A stretch of DNA of 64,000 bases from Nyssa sinensis (GCA_008638375.1 CM018051.1:13508369-13572368); one strand, 5' to 3'; positions 36,740 to 48,972 are shown, counted from the first letter of the stretch. Notes: generated by a model not told the origin, from the sequence alone. Made by a program: numbers and translations.

Positions 36740-36995
36740 AAATCATCTGGAACTAGCTGAGTTGGTTATCATGATCTTCACATTAGAAAAAGGTTGTGAG
36801 TATTAGAGGCTGAGGGTTATGAGTATTATTTTTATCCAGTTATAAACTCGATTAGTTTATTTGTTCAGGTCCATATTTAAGAGACTTTTGAGTTCGATAG
36901 TTTAATGATTTGTTTGATCAATAGTTTATAATTATTTAATATTGTTGAATTGAGTTGAATTGATTGTAATACACATTAATTCTTCAAAAAAAAAA
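36740..36995 (+). mobile_element. SINE-like element with tRNA-like head and poly(A)
   Basis: AACTAGCTGAGTTGGTTATC (36751-36770) is close to a tRNA A-box region (TAGCTCAGTTGGTTA). A weak B-box-like AGGTTGTGAGTATTAG follows about 40 bases later. The piece ends in TTCAAAAAAAAAA at 36983-36995. Confidence 0.45.
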
Positions 36996-37839
36996 GCTTA
37001 CAAACGTATTTATTAAATTCATGGTATCAGAAAAATTTATGTAAAATTTGTAATGATCTTAGGTTTAGTGTGTCTTCATTTTAAATAAAATACAGAGATT
37101 CCATTTTTAAGAAATATTCTTTTATTATTTTTGATAGATAAATCACCCTCACAAAGACTTTGTTTCTTAACAGAATTGAATCATAGACATCCCATACGAG
37201 AATATGAAAGAGATATCAATTAAGTGAGAGCTTGTTAGTTGAGAACAAGTTGAACCTACTAAAAAAAGATTATTAAATTGTCATAGATCATTAAATAAAT
37301 CAATAATGATCTCAATCTGGCCAGATCATAAATTGAACTCTCCTTTTATGACTATTCCGTACAAGTATCACTTATAAAAAAGATACTCAATAATTTTTTG
37401 AACCATTAACTCAAAAATTAATAATATATCATGTATACACTTTTACATACGTGAGCCCTCATCACATTAAAACCACCAAAGTGTGTCCCAGTCCAAAAAA
37501 AGTTTAATGATAAAGATGCACAAGGGTACCGGTTTTTAATTAATGCTCATGCAAATTATTTTTTGACACGTAACTTATCTTATAAAATAAGGAATCATTA
37601 TGACATTATTTATATCATATGTCACAAGTTGATTTACATAATTATGAAGAAAACTCATGCATCTTTACCATCGACTATTTTTCCTCTGTGAAATTTAATG
37701 TCACTTGCTATTGATATAATTCTTTTCTCAAAATCAACATTTTTTAATTAATCGATACGAATGTGACATAGCATTCAATAATTTCTCCACCACCTGTGAT
37801 AGAAAAGAGTGAATCTAAGAGAAACGGAGCCGCTATTTT
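36996..37839. other. AT-rich spacer, nothing recognised
   Basis: No coding domain, tRNA or clear repeat boundary seen. Confidence 0.5.
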
Positions 37840-38655
37840 TTTTACCAAACTCACGCTGTTTGGATTTGATTTAACCTGACCCATGTAAATTTTTACTTAT
37901 TTATCAAACTCATGTAGTTTTTGAAATCGCATTTTCAATATGCAATTTTAATAAAAAAAATTTTAACAAAATTGTATTTTCAAGATGCGAGTTTGAAATC
38001 GCATCTTGAAAATGCGATTTCAAACCAACAAGGATTTGGGACTCCCAAATTTTTGTTAGTTTGGGCAAGTCATCCAAAATCGTTATTAGTTTAAAATCAC
38101 ATATTCAAGATACGATTTCGTTGAAAAATTGACATTGAAATCGCATCTTCAAAATACGATTTCAAAAATTACATGAGTTTAGTAAATAAGTTAAAAATTG
38201 CGTATGTCGGGTTAAATAAAAAAACACACGTGAGTTAAGTAAAAAATTTCGCTATTCGCACATCAAAAAGAACCTTTCGAACTCAATCTCTTAATAAGAT
38301 GCGATTTTGTTAAAAAAATTGACATTGAAATCGCATCTTCATGATGCGATTTATAAAATTATATGAGTTTGATAAATAAGTTAAAAATTACGTTTGTCGA
38401 ATTAAATAAACAATAACTCACGTGAGTTAAGTAAAAAATTTTGCTATTCACACTTCAAAAAAACCCTTTCGAACTCAAACTCTTAATAAGATGTTGAAAA
38501 ATTAGTATTGAAATCGCATCTTCATGATACGATCTCAAAAACTACATGAATTTGTTAAAGAAGTTAAAAATTACATGTGTCGAATTAAATAAAATTTTTT
38601 ATGTGAATTAAGTAAAAAATTCTGCTGTTCACACTTCAAAAAGAACCTTTCGGAC
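37840..38655. repeat. hairpin-bearing tandem repeat
   Basis: A perfect 14-bp inverted repeat (TTTTCAAGATGCGA at 37977-37990 and its inverse at 37999-38012) is followed by three units of about 188 bases, near 38121, 38311 and 38497. Each contains GAAATCGCATCTTC and ATGAGTTTGATAAATAAGTT-like text, plus CACGTGAGTTAAGTAAAAAA in two of them. Confidence 0.8.
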
Positions 38656-39849
38656 TCTAAAAAGTACCTAAATGCCCTTTATATATTTCTTTTTCAAATC
38701 ATCGCCGCCTCTAGAGTCTAGAGCTTCCATCTCCATGGCAGCTTCATCTTGATCTGCTTCTTCCGTCTGTAAAATCCCACCTCCATGGCTGCTTCGACTA
38801 AATTTTCTCCTTGCCTTAGTTTATATATTTTGTTTGAGTCTCAAAATTATTATTTTTGGATTATCTTCAATCGTGACTCAAATCTTGACTTAAATAAATT
38901 TAAGTCAAAATTCATAATTTTTTTTTTCAATAATTATTCAAACTTAAATTCAAATAAAATTTTACTCAAATTTAAACTCAAATCAGTACAAAATTATTTA
39001 TATACTCAAATTTAAGTGATAGAGAAAAAGATACTCAAATTTTAATTTAAATTTGAATCAAGCTCTTATTCGAAGTCAAACCATATTTTCTTCGTAAAAG
39101 AAAATTAATCATACCTCCGTCTCAGTGCTCTCTCTCTCTTTCTAGAAAATTTTCAACACAATATCTGGGAGAAAATCATTTAATCTTAACTGGGGAGAAA
39201 AACAACATTCTGATATTTATTTTTGCTTGTTTTGTATTTGATTGTTTTCCAGATTTTCTAATTTTGGTGAAATTGTATTAAATTAATTTTGAATAAAAAT
39301 CTGAAGCCTATTATATTTAAGAAGCTTAAAAGGTAATTTGCTCCTTTAGTTCTATCAACAGACTTGAGAGTTGAGAGGTGAGAGAGAGAGAATCCTCTAG
39401 AGGGGGAAAACTTGCAGAGGAGAAGTGAGAGATGAGGGAAGGTAGAAAGTGGAAACGTGAAGAGTTGGAGAGTGGCATTTTGGTCCATTAATTTATGATG
39501 GAGTGTGAGTCGAATAGCGCCACCCAAGAGAAATGGAGAAATGGAGGCGCGCCGATCCTACTGTGTATCCTTTGTACCTGTCTTACATCTTCCATTACAA
39601 TGCCTCTGATAAGTTGACTTTGTATTTCCTTTGCACCCTGTGTTAATAAAAACTTGTTCTTGTTTAATCTATTACAATATCACACCAGTGAGAGAGATGG
39701 TATTGATATTGTTTTATATTTGCAACTAACAGATGATAGCTGCGAAGAAAGTTGAATAGCAAAATGTTTATTGTTTATTAATAAATTCTCTTCCTTGTTT
39801 GCCTCATTTGTTTGAATCCTATCAGATTTTCTCTGCAAATTAGTTTTCC
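38656..39849. other. spacer upstream of the TIR exon
   Basis: 38700-38790 is GC-richer and has two near-identical CTCCATGGC(A/T)GCTTC words. The rest is AT-rich with GA tracts near 39370. It presumably includes the promoter of the TIR gene, but no defined element is visible. Confidence 0.4.
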
Positions 39850-40346
39850 ATGGCCAAAGTTTATTCATCCCCATCTTCCTCATCTTCATGGACCTACCAT
39901 GTGTTCTTGAGTTTTAGAGGCAAAGACACCCGCAACGGCTTCACCGACCACCTCTATCACGCACTGGTCCATGCTGGAATCCACACCTTTCTAGAGGACG
40001 ACAAAATCTCCAAGCGCGAAGATATCTCGTCCGAGCTCCTCAAAGCCATTCAACTGTCCAAAATCTCCATCGTTGTCTTTTCGACCAACTATGCTAGTTC
40101 CAGGTGGTGCCTAGATGAACTCGTAAATATCCTCCACTGCAAGAAATCGTCTAGACAGATTGTTCTGCCCATATTCTATGATGTTGATCCTTCAATTGTT
40201 CGGCATCAGAGGGGGCCCTTTGCCAAAGCGTTTGCACGACATGAAGAACGTTTCGGGGCCGATTTTGTTGGGGCTCGAAAATGGAGGGAGGCGCTCACTG
40301 AAGCTGCCAATTTGTCTGGCTGGGACCTGCACGATGTTGCCGACGG
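39850..40346 (+). CDS. TIR-domain exon of a TNL-type disease-resistance gene (NBS-LRR part not in window)
   Basis: Intracellular immune receptor exon. The TIR domain starts near residue 15 (YHVFLSFRGKDTRNGF) and continues through HTFLEDDKISKREDIS, SKISIVVFSTNYASSRWCLD, IVLPIFYDVDPSIVRHQRG and WREALTEAANLSGWD. The Glu of SRWCLDEL (residue 90), the conserved catalytic Glu of plant TIR NADases, is present. ATG context TTTCCATGGCC is good. The exon probably ends GACGG|GTTACT at 40346 (phase 2), where known TNL genes have their first intron. Without splicing, the frame runs on to a stop at 40390-40392 (180 residues). No NB-ARC motif follows anywhere in the window, so this is a gene split by a 10-kb insertion, a TIR-only gene, or a fragment. 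Confidence 0.85.
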
Positions 40347-40517
40347 GTTACTAATTTTTTTTTTTCAACAGCAAAAAAAGAGAATTTATTAATGTAAAAT
40401 ACAATATACAAACCATATATGAATAAAACATCAACAAAGAAACTCACAAGAAAAGAAAGTAAAAATAAGATTAAAATGGTAAAACTTTATCCCAATTAAG
40501 TTGACGCGGTTGACACC

Positions 40518-41121
40518 TGATGCTGCAGTTTTTGGCTCGTCAAGGATTTGATCGTCACTGTGAATGAACCTGCGAAGAAATAAGATCAAAAGGCCACCGG
40601 AAAGGACACCGGTGGGTAGCCGCTCCGATGGTTAAATGAGATGAAGTAGAAAATATCACTTAATGTAATAATATCTTCCTTTTTGTTAAGAAAAATCCGA
40701 TCCCTTGTACATACCTTTCTCAATCTATTTATAGGTTGATGGAACTTTGTTTTTAATGCCATGCGGTGGATGCGATTTCATCATGATATCTTTATGTCAC
40801 TGTTCGTCACTGAGTTTACAGCGATATAGGACTAGGATTTAATTTCGTCTTTAGGCAGAGCTAGACTTCGCCGCTTGTCAGGCGGCAGTAATTTCATCAT
40901 GACGACCCACGTCATAGTAATTTTGTAAATGGTTGTCCCATCATTACAATGTTGGTCTTCCGATGTAATTTGGGAGCGACTTCGGTAATCCTAAGAAGTA
41001 ACTTAGATTATTGTTGAGTGTGCCGAGGTGATATAATCTCGGTATACGTATTTGACAAGTTTGTATAATCCAGGCTAGACACGTGTCAGGTCATGATTGG
41101 GATTATATTTTTGGTACATCA
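40518..41121 (-). repeat. Gypsy 3' LTR
   Basis: 604 bases. By hand comparison it differs from the 5' LTR at roughly 30 positions with no indels, i.e. about 95% identical. Confidence 0.92.
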
Positions 41122-41140
41122 GCTACTCCCCCCCCAGCCT
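41122..41140 (-). other. polypurine tract
   Basis: On the - strand GGCTGGGGGGGGAGTAGC abuts the 3' LTR, as expected for the plus-strand primer. Confidence 0.75.
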
Positions 41141-41652
41141 TAGTTCTAAAAAAAATGCGTACAGAACTGAGGCTATGGTTTCTGTAAGGTGAAGTGTACA
41201 AGTTATTAATTTCTTTGTTTTTACAAACCACGTGTACATTAATAAGCCGTTTTTTTTGCGTTTCAAGGAGACATGAGCCGCCACGATATAATTAATGTGC
41301 AGACCGTCGTTTTGATAATCGAGGCTATTTATTATTTTCAGCCGTTTATTTTGATCTTCTCGAGATATTTTTAAATGTTTCCTTTCCCAGTTCTCCAAAT
41401 ATTTGAGACGATATGCTTGTATAAATAGTGATGGTTGTCTTTGCGAGATCTTTTTACCTTTTTCAAATGGCTTCAACGTATTTTGCGAGCATATTCTCTG
41501 GTGAATTCAGGGCGATTTTCGGTGACCTCAAACTGACTTTTGAAATTTGTGACCGGTAACTTTCTAATTTCTGGTTCTGTTATCTCTTCATCTTTTTATT
41601 CTTCTTCGTCTTTGTCTTAGTTTTCGTATTTTTTCAACGTTGCAAATCGACC

Positions 41653-43719
41653 ATGTCTGGTTCCAACATGGGAGAAGTTAGGGTTGAGTCAGAAATTGGG
41701 GGTGAAGATGGTCCGTCGTCTTCATCCTCTACTTCATCTTTTTCTTCTTATGAGTCTGCCCTACAGTCTAGTGACAAGGAGGTTAGCACATCCCGTAGGG
41801 AAAAAGGTGAGAGTCATATGACAAAGGGGATATTGTCAACCCTTAGGAAGCAATTCCAATTTCCAAGGAATGTATCCTGTAGAGTCCCCAAGCCATCAAA
41901 TCGTCCCTCCGACATTAAACAGGGGGAGATCTATGCTTATTTAGAATGGTTTGAATTAGGCGTACGTTTTCCGTTACACCCCCTTTTTAGAGAATTTTTT
42001 ACCTATTTTAACATCTGTCCTGCCGATCTAAATGTTAATAGCTAAGGCAGCTTTTAGGTTTTATAGTTTTAGGTCATCTGAATAAGGTCCAAGTAGATCT
42101 GGACCTCATTCGTAGTAAAATGGACATGAAATTCCTCTCCTCGAAGGAACTCTATTACATTTGTTTCGATCAGAGGTACCGACCTCTGACTTCGGTACCC
42201 TCTTCTAACAAAACATGGAAGAAGTGGTATTTTTTCGTAGGGAGAAGTTGGGAGCGAGAAGACTATGAAGGCGACCTGAGTCTTTTTCCTCGGCACACCG
42301 GCCCCAGTGGTGAGTCTTATTAGATCTCAGTTTGGTATACAATAATGTTTATGTATCTGTTGCTCTATTTTGAACACTTGCTAATTATTTTGTTTGTGAT
42401 ATTTCTACAGATAAAGGGAGGTGGAAAAGGACACCTTTCACTCTCGAAATTGAAAGATGATACAATCAACTCCTTCAGCCCGCCTTCCGACATCACTTGC
42501 AGATTTTATCATCCGAAAATCTAATGGCGGCAGGTTGACTAAGGAAGATGCTGCTAAAATGAAGAAGTCTATTTTGGCCAGATACGTCCCAACCAGCAAA
42601 GCTAAAGCTGGTGGTTCGTCCTCATCGATGCCTGAACCAGCCGAGGTCCCGACGTCGTCAGAAATACCTCGGCCAGCACAAAAGAAGAGAAGGGTAATCT
42701 CGAGGGCTGCTCGGGAGGCTGCTGAGGCTGCTGCTTAGGAGGCAAATAAGACGAATCAGTCGAAACCACCTCAGCCTGCCGAGGCACAAGCGCCACAAAC
42801 TGAAGCTGCCTCAGCCGCCCCAGCGACAACTCCTTCAGGCCCGACTGGTGTTCAAGGAGGGTCGAGCTCGACAGTCCTTAATCCAGCCGAAGCACCTAAT
42901 GGTTCAGAGGCCATAAAGGTGGCTTTGAAAATGGGGCTGCCTTCGGGTTTTCATAAAAAAAGGGGCAAGGCAGATTCTAGGTGAATTGATGACGGGTTAC
43001 GTAAGGGTAATATTTTTTAGAAGTTTTTGTCGTTGTGTGTGTGTGTGTTTTTTTTTAACATGTTTGTGCGTTGTTTGTAGGGCATTGGGGCAACGGGTTT
43101 ATTGATGGACCGGTTTGCTGAAGCCGAGAAGGCGACAGGCCTTCAAGATGAGCTAAAGAAGGTGCAATCCGAACTGAAGACAGCCCAGTCTGAAATCAAG
43201 AAAACCCAGTCTGAGCTGAAGGTTGCTCAATCGGACCTGAATCACGCCCAAACCAAGTTGAAGTTGGCTGATGCTGAACTTGGAGTGGCTCAAGCTAGCG
43301 TCTCATCTTTGGAGACCAAATGTGAGGCTTTCCAAGCGGAAAATATAAGTTTAAGTCAGAAGTTGGGAGTCATGATTGACCAACGGGATCAGTTCCGTCG
43401 GAGGATGGAGGAGCAAAAGAAGAAGGTTCAAGATACCGAGGTAGCCGCAGCTAAAAGACTTGAAGAAGTCAAGGAAGCTACCAAGGAGGCCACTAAAACT
43501 GGCATGATGGACCTAGTGAACTCAATGGGGAGAGAGCTCGTGGATTCCAGCTACCTCCTTTGTAAGAAGAGAATCCAGAAGTTATATCCAGACCTGGATA
43601 TTTCTCGCCTGGATGATGTGGAAATAGAGTCGTTACCGAGTTCTCCCCACCCACCAGATGTGGAGGGTTTTGTTGAAGTTGTCCCTCATATTTCTTCTAT
43701 TCCCCCCAAGCCAAAGTAG
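41653..43719 (+). pseudogene. antisense extra ORF of the Gypsy element (Transposase_28-like plus coiled coil), two putative introns
   Basis: Runs opposite to gag-pol. Exon 1 starts at ATG 41653 (MSGSNMGEVRVESEIGG), has a Ser-rich stretch, then YLEWFELGVRFPLHPLFREF, FTYFNICPADLNVNS and, after a one-base deletion near 42042, SSNKTWKKWYFFVGRSWE. The domain resembles the 'putative gypsy type transposon' family (Transposase_28). A putative intron lies at 42310-42410 (GTGAGT...CTACAG), exon 2 is Ala/Pro/Ser-rich with a further frame change near 42450, a second intron at 43001-43080 (GTAAGG...TTGTAG), and exon 3 is a long coiled coil (LKKVQSELKTAQSEIKKTQS from about 43153), stop at 43717-43719. The related copy at 57599-59300 has both introns in the same places. 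Function unknown; antisense ORFs are reported for Tat elements. This copy is broken by at least two indels. Confidence 0.75.
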
Positions 43720-44104
43720 TTTGTATATTGTAACTTTTACGATTTCTTTGTAACCTTGGTTCATATATAACATTTGCTTTTTATTCATGCAAATCCGGAA
43801 TTTGAGTAAAATTTTGTAGCAACTTTATATCGTTAACTTTTCCTGCTTCCATAAGTATTTGAAAGAAAACCAAAACTTTAAGTAAGAACTTACCAAGATT
43901 ATCCCGGTAATCAACAATATGAAAAAGTTGAAATCAATACTTTGCAACCCGATGTGGAGAATATGACCCTTGGGTCCCGAGGTGACCAATTTGTAATAAA
44001 ACAAGATGTCATAATAAATTTTTGAACTTTTATAGTATAGCCTTCATACGTCTGAAGATCTGGAGATTTATTTTCAACGAACAGGGATCAGATTCATGGC
44101 GCTC

Positions 44105-44378
44105 ACGCGTGTTGAGGCCATTCGAGATGGATCAGGTCGGTAGACCTATACATCGAATTGGGACCATTCCTATATCACTTTTGCTTGTAGGGGCCATTTG
44201 AGATGGATCAAGTCAGTAGACCTGAGCATCAAATTGGGACCATTCCTACAACACTTTTGCTCGTAGGGGCCATTTGAGATGGATCAGATCAGTAAACCTG
44301 AGCATCGAATTGGGACCATTCCTACAGCACTCTTGCTTATAAGGGCCATTTGAGATAAATCAGGTCGGTAGACATTTG
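44105..44378. repeat. 76-77 bp tandem repeat, about 3.5 units, inside the Gypsy element
   Basis: Units start with GAGGCCATTCGAGATGG near 44114 and GGGCCATTTGAGAT near 44191, 44268 and 44343, each with GGGACCATTCCTA. It lies between the convergent antisense ORF and the integrase end. Confidence 0.92.
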
Positions 44379-44415
44379 CGTTGACAAGATACATTACCTG
44401 AAAAATAGGAGCTTT

Positions 44416-45627
44416 TTATTGATAGTATTTTCGCAGGTGCTCAATATTCCAGGGTCTGGGAACCAGCTTTCCCGACATATCTTCTAACCAATAAGTTGTA
44501 GGCCTGATTATTTTCACAACCTTGTAAGGTCCTTCCCAGTTTGGGGAGAACTTCCCCATCGTAGGGTCTTTAGTATTAGGGAAGATCCTTCGCAGAACAA
44601 AATCCCCTAATTGGAACGTCATAATTTTTACTTTCTGATTAAAACCCCTGGCCACCCTTCGACGATATTCTTCCATTCTAACTGCAGCCTGCTCTCTTTT
44701 CCCTTCTAGTAAGTCGAGGCTTTCGATTAATCGGAGTTTGTTTGCGTCCTCATCGAAGGCCTCTGTTCTCCATGTTGGCATGCCGATTTCAACAGGAATG
44801 ACCGCCTCAGAACAATAGGTTAACGAGAATGGCGTTTCCTAGGTGGCAGTTTTTCTTGTTGTTCGGTAGGCCCATAGTACACCAGGGAGCTCTTCGATCC
44901 ATTTGCCTTTTGCTGCTTCTAACCTCTTTTTGATGGCATTCAAGATTGTTCGATTAGTAACCTCAGCCTGTCCATTCGCCTGTGGATGTCCTGGTGAGGA
45001 GAAGTGGTGACCAATATGTAGATCATCGTAAAACTTTCTAAATATTTTTCCTGTAAACTGGGTGCCGTTTTCTGTAATGATAGTTTGAGGCACTCCAAAT
45101 CTACAAACGATATTTTTCCATGTAAAATTCTTCACATCTATCTCGGTAATGTGGGTCAATGGTTCAGCCTCTGCCCATTTGGAGAAATAATCAATAGCGA
45201 TCAGCAGATACTTTCTGTTTTGAGGGGCCTTTGGCAGAGGTCCCATAATATCCATCCCCCATTGTTGAAAAGGCCAAAGACTTGAAATGGGAGTAAGCTC
45301 CTGTTGTGGTTGATGTTGATATGAAGCGAAACGTTGACATTTATCACACTTCTTCACATATTCTTTGGCTTGGTTTAGCATACCAGGCCAATAATAACCG
45401 TGGGTCAGAGCTCGATGTGAGATGGTCCTGCCACCATTATGATTGCCACATATCCCTTCATGGATTTCAGCTAATACATATTCGGATTCTTCTGGAGATA
45501 AACACCTCAGTAGGGGCTGGGTGTAAGATCTACGGTAGAGTTGCCCATTTAAAATTAGATATCGAGCTGATCTAATTCGTAGTTTTCGAGCTTGATTTTT
45601 GTCGTCAGGGAGGTGCCCTTCTTTCAA
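44416..45627 (-). pseudogene. Gypsy integrase
   Basis: An HHCC zinc region (HEGICGNHNGGR, CDKCQRF) is followed by the core: WGMDIMGPLP (first Asp), IITENGTQFTG (second catalytic Asp replaced by Glu) and GQAEVTNRTI (Glu). The C-terminal part (44416-44781: NQKVKIMTFQLGDFVLRRI, GPYKVVKI) follows a stop near 44839. The substitution and the stop argue that this copy cannot integrate by itself. Confidence 0.85.
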
Positions 45628-45648
45628 GTATCTGAAGATAGGAGCCCT

Positions 45649-46137
45649 CTAGTCCTCACCATGTTCCGAAATACAAATGGTGTAGACCTCATCAATACTC
45701 GGGTCGTCTCGGGAGGATATAGATACTTTTGAATCCTCAATGGTACCGAGGTGAGAGGCCATATTTGCTAAGGCGTCCGCTCGGGTGTTCTGCCTTCTTT
45801 CTATTTTGTGAATGCTGAATTTGATAAATAATTTTTTAAGAAAGCCTATTAGTTCAGCATATTTGATCATTCTTTCGTCTTTGGCTGTGAATTCACCTAA
45901 AACTTGGCCCACCACTAACTGTGAGTCAGAGAAAGCTGCAAGGTCACTAACCTCATATTCTAAGGCTAGTTTCATGCCAAGAATTAGTCCTTCATACTTG
46001 GCTTCGTTATTAGAGGCTTTGAAGCTTAAGGTAATCGCTTTCTCTGCGGTAATACCATCTGGAGATCGAAGAACAATGCCGACTCCGGAACCTTTATCAA
46101 TTGAAGACCCATCCACATAGAGTTGCCATGCTGCCAT
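45649..46137 (-). pseudogene. second, archaeal-type RNase H (aRNH) of the Gypsy element
   Basis: 162 residues: WQLYVDGSSIDKGSGVGIVL (Asp), NNEAKYEGLILGMKLA (Glu), AAFSDSQLVVGQV (Asp), NTRADALANMASHL (Asp). All four catalytic acidic residues are kept. This extra domain between RT-RNase H and integrase is characteristic of Tat-lineage elements. The frame is open but cut off from its neighbours by stops. Confidence 0.85.
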
Positions 46138-46161
46138 AGTTGGGTTGGTATTTATTTTTTC

Positions 46162-48972
46162 TTATAGAGCTGGGGTGAACTCGGCAATAAAATTCGCCAA
46201 AGCCTGAGCTTTAATGGCAATCCGAAGTATGTATGCGATGTCAAATTTGCCCAATTCTATTGACCATTTCACAAGACGACCCGAGGTGTCTGGTTTGTGT
46301 AATATGGCTTTTAAAGGGTATGAGGTTGGGATTATGATTGAATGAGCTTGAAAATAAGGTCTGAGTTTTCTAGTAGATATTATTAGTGCAAAGGCCAACT
46401 TTTCCACCTTGGGATATCTTTTTTCTGATCCAAGAAGCGCTTTACTCACATAAAATATAGGTTTTTGAATTCCCTGCTCTTCTCAGATTAGCGCAGAACT
46501 TACAGCATTCTTTGATACTGCAAGATATAAGAAGAGCTTTTCTCCTTTCCTGGGTTTGGATAATAATTCTAGAGATGCCATATACTGCTTAAGTTCCGTG
46601 AAAGCTTAGTCTCATTCAGAGGTTCATTCCAAGACCTTATTCCCCCTTAAAGCTTTGAAGAATGGAAGACAGCGATCTGTGGACCTAGAAATGAAGCGAT
46701 TTAATGCTGCAATTCTACCATTCAATGTCTGTATATCTTTTCGAGACTTTGGTGGCTCTAGTTCTTCTAAAGCCTTAATTTGGGATGGGTCGGCCTCGAT
46801 GCCTCTGTGTGAAATAAGAAAACCGAGAAATTTGCCATGGCTCACCCCAAATGTACATTTGGATGGGTTTAACTTCATCTTGTGCTTCTTCAAGATAATA
46901 AAGGTGTGGTCCAAATGCCCAATGTGCTCCTCCTTTTGCTGGCTTTTAACCAACATATCATCAATGTAAACTTCCATCGTATCTCCAATCAGCGATTCAA
47001 ACATTTTATTGACCAAGCGTTGATACGTGGCTCCGGCATTTTTTAGTTCGAAAGGCATCACCTTGTAACAATACAAACCTCACTCGGAGATGAAGGATGT
47101 TTTTTCTTGGTCCGGAGGATACATTTGAATCTGGTTATATCCGGAGTATGCATCCATGAAGCTCATTAATTGGTAACCGGCAGTTGCGTTGACTAATTGA
47201 TCAATTCTTGGGATAGGGAAGCTATCCTTTGGACAGGCTTTGTTAAGATCGGTATAATCGACACAGACTCGCCATTTACCATTCTTCTTTTTCACTAGGA
47301 CGGTGTTGGCGAGCCACTTTGGGTAAAAAACCTCCCTGATTAAATTGGTAGCGAGCAGCCGCTGAACTTTATCATTGATTATCCGGTGCCTCTCTAGGGC
47401 GAAGGTCCGTCTTTTTTGCTGGACCGGGTGGTAGCTTGGATCTGTTGTTAGTTTATGGCAGATACAGGACGGATCAATACCCTCCATGTCGTTAGTTTCC
47501 CAAGCGAATATTGATAAGTGGGCTTTCAAAAATTCTATCATCACAGGCTGTTCTGATGGGGATAAATCTACACCGATCTGCAAATAACGTTCTTCTTTAT
47601 CAGAACCCACCGATATTTTCAATGGCTCTTGGATTGGTACAGCCATGTTTGCTACACCTCGCGGGCTCAATGGTTCGTCAATTGTGGAAGGGCATTCCAT
47701 ATCGATACTTTGGTGAGCAACATTGGGAATGAAGAGCCTCCGAGGTTTCTGTAATTGCTTTTGCTGGGTTTTACCTTTTAAGGCGACGACGTGGCACTCC
47801 CGAGATGATGACTGAGAGCCCTGGATAGTGCAAACACGTTCGTCATGTACATATTTAAGGCATTGATGAAGAGTGGAAGTGACTGCCCCCATTTGATGGA
47901 GCCATGGTCTTCCCATGATTATATTGTATGGAGATCGAGACTCCACGATCACATATTCAGCTATCAGGGTTTTTTGTGCTGCACCGACTCCTATGGTTGT
48001 TGGGAAGTCGATACTCCCCATGGGAGAACTCAAATGTCCATCAAACCTAGCCATCATTGCCGTGGTGCCTCTGAGGTCAGAAATGTGGAGCTTCATTTTT
48101 TGGAAAGGCTCATAAAATAAAATATTAGCCGAACTGCCCGTATCCACTAATACTCTAGAGATGTCAAAATATGCGACTCTGAGAGTGATGACAAGCGCAT
48201 TAGTGTGCGGACAATGTATGCCCGCCAAGTCCAGCTCTGAGAACTGGATTTGTGGTGAGGGCTTTAACCGCTTTTCAAGAGTCATGATTTGGATAGGGAT
48301 TGGTGCTACCTTAGCTTCTCGAGCATAGCGTTTCCTTGCTCGATTGGATATGTCAGAGATGGAATTGGTAGCATAGAGGACGAGGATAATGTGATTATTC
48401 GGTTGGGGTGGTTGGCTTTGGCTTGTCCCAAGAGTGGACCCCTGATCTTGTCGTTGTGGCTGAGGCCTAGAGTCCTGCCGAGGTTGTTGGGGTTTCTGAT
48501 TTTGAGTATTTTGTCCACCATCTCGTTGAACGAACTCCTTCAAACGACCCCTCCGAATCAATTGATCAATTTCCTGTTGAAGATGCCTATAAAATTCTGT
48601 AGTATGTCCATGATCTCGGTGGAACTCACAGTACTTACTACGATCTCGGGTGTCGGGATCACTGAACAGTGGTTCCGGACACTTTAAATTTTCATGTGCC
48701 TGGACTTGGTGATAGATCTGGGTAATGGAAGCATTTAAGGGGGGTAGTGGCACATTCAGAGGTGCATATGTTTTGAATCGTCTCGACGTGGGTTGGCTTT
48801 GACCTCGGGATGTAGTTCTTTTATCTGGACTCCTCTGTCTTTTATTAGTATTTCCTGCATTTTGTGTTTGGGACTTGTCCTCCGTTTGAGCTTGTTCCTT
48901 GGCAAGACGAAGGGATGTCCTGGTGTCTTCCAAATTAATATGCTTTCTTGCCCGTTCCATAAGTGACGCCAT
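46162..48972 (-). pseudogene. Gypsy gag C terminus, protease, reverse transcriptase and RNase H
   Basis: Starts in the gag tail (CEFHRDHGHTTEFYRHLQQE). Protease: VLVDTGSSANILFYEPFQ. Reverse transcriptase: WLANTVLVKKKNGKWRVCVD, YTDLNKACPKDSFPIPRIDQ, then an in-frame TGA at 47080-47082 inside a conserved block, continuing in the same frame to VYIDDMLVKS with the YIDD active site. Further stops lie near 46621 after LRGNKVLE. RNase H: 46162-46449 (KALLGSEKRYPKVEKLAFAL). The 630-codon open stretch 47080-48972 is long, but the nonsense codon inside RT makes it non-functional unless read through. Confidence 0.9.

Noticed and set aside
47511..48687. Several + strand frames of 66-132 codons
   Set aside because: They are antisense shadows of the Gypsy protease/RT frame and show no domain of their own, unlike the antisense ORF at 41653-43719.
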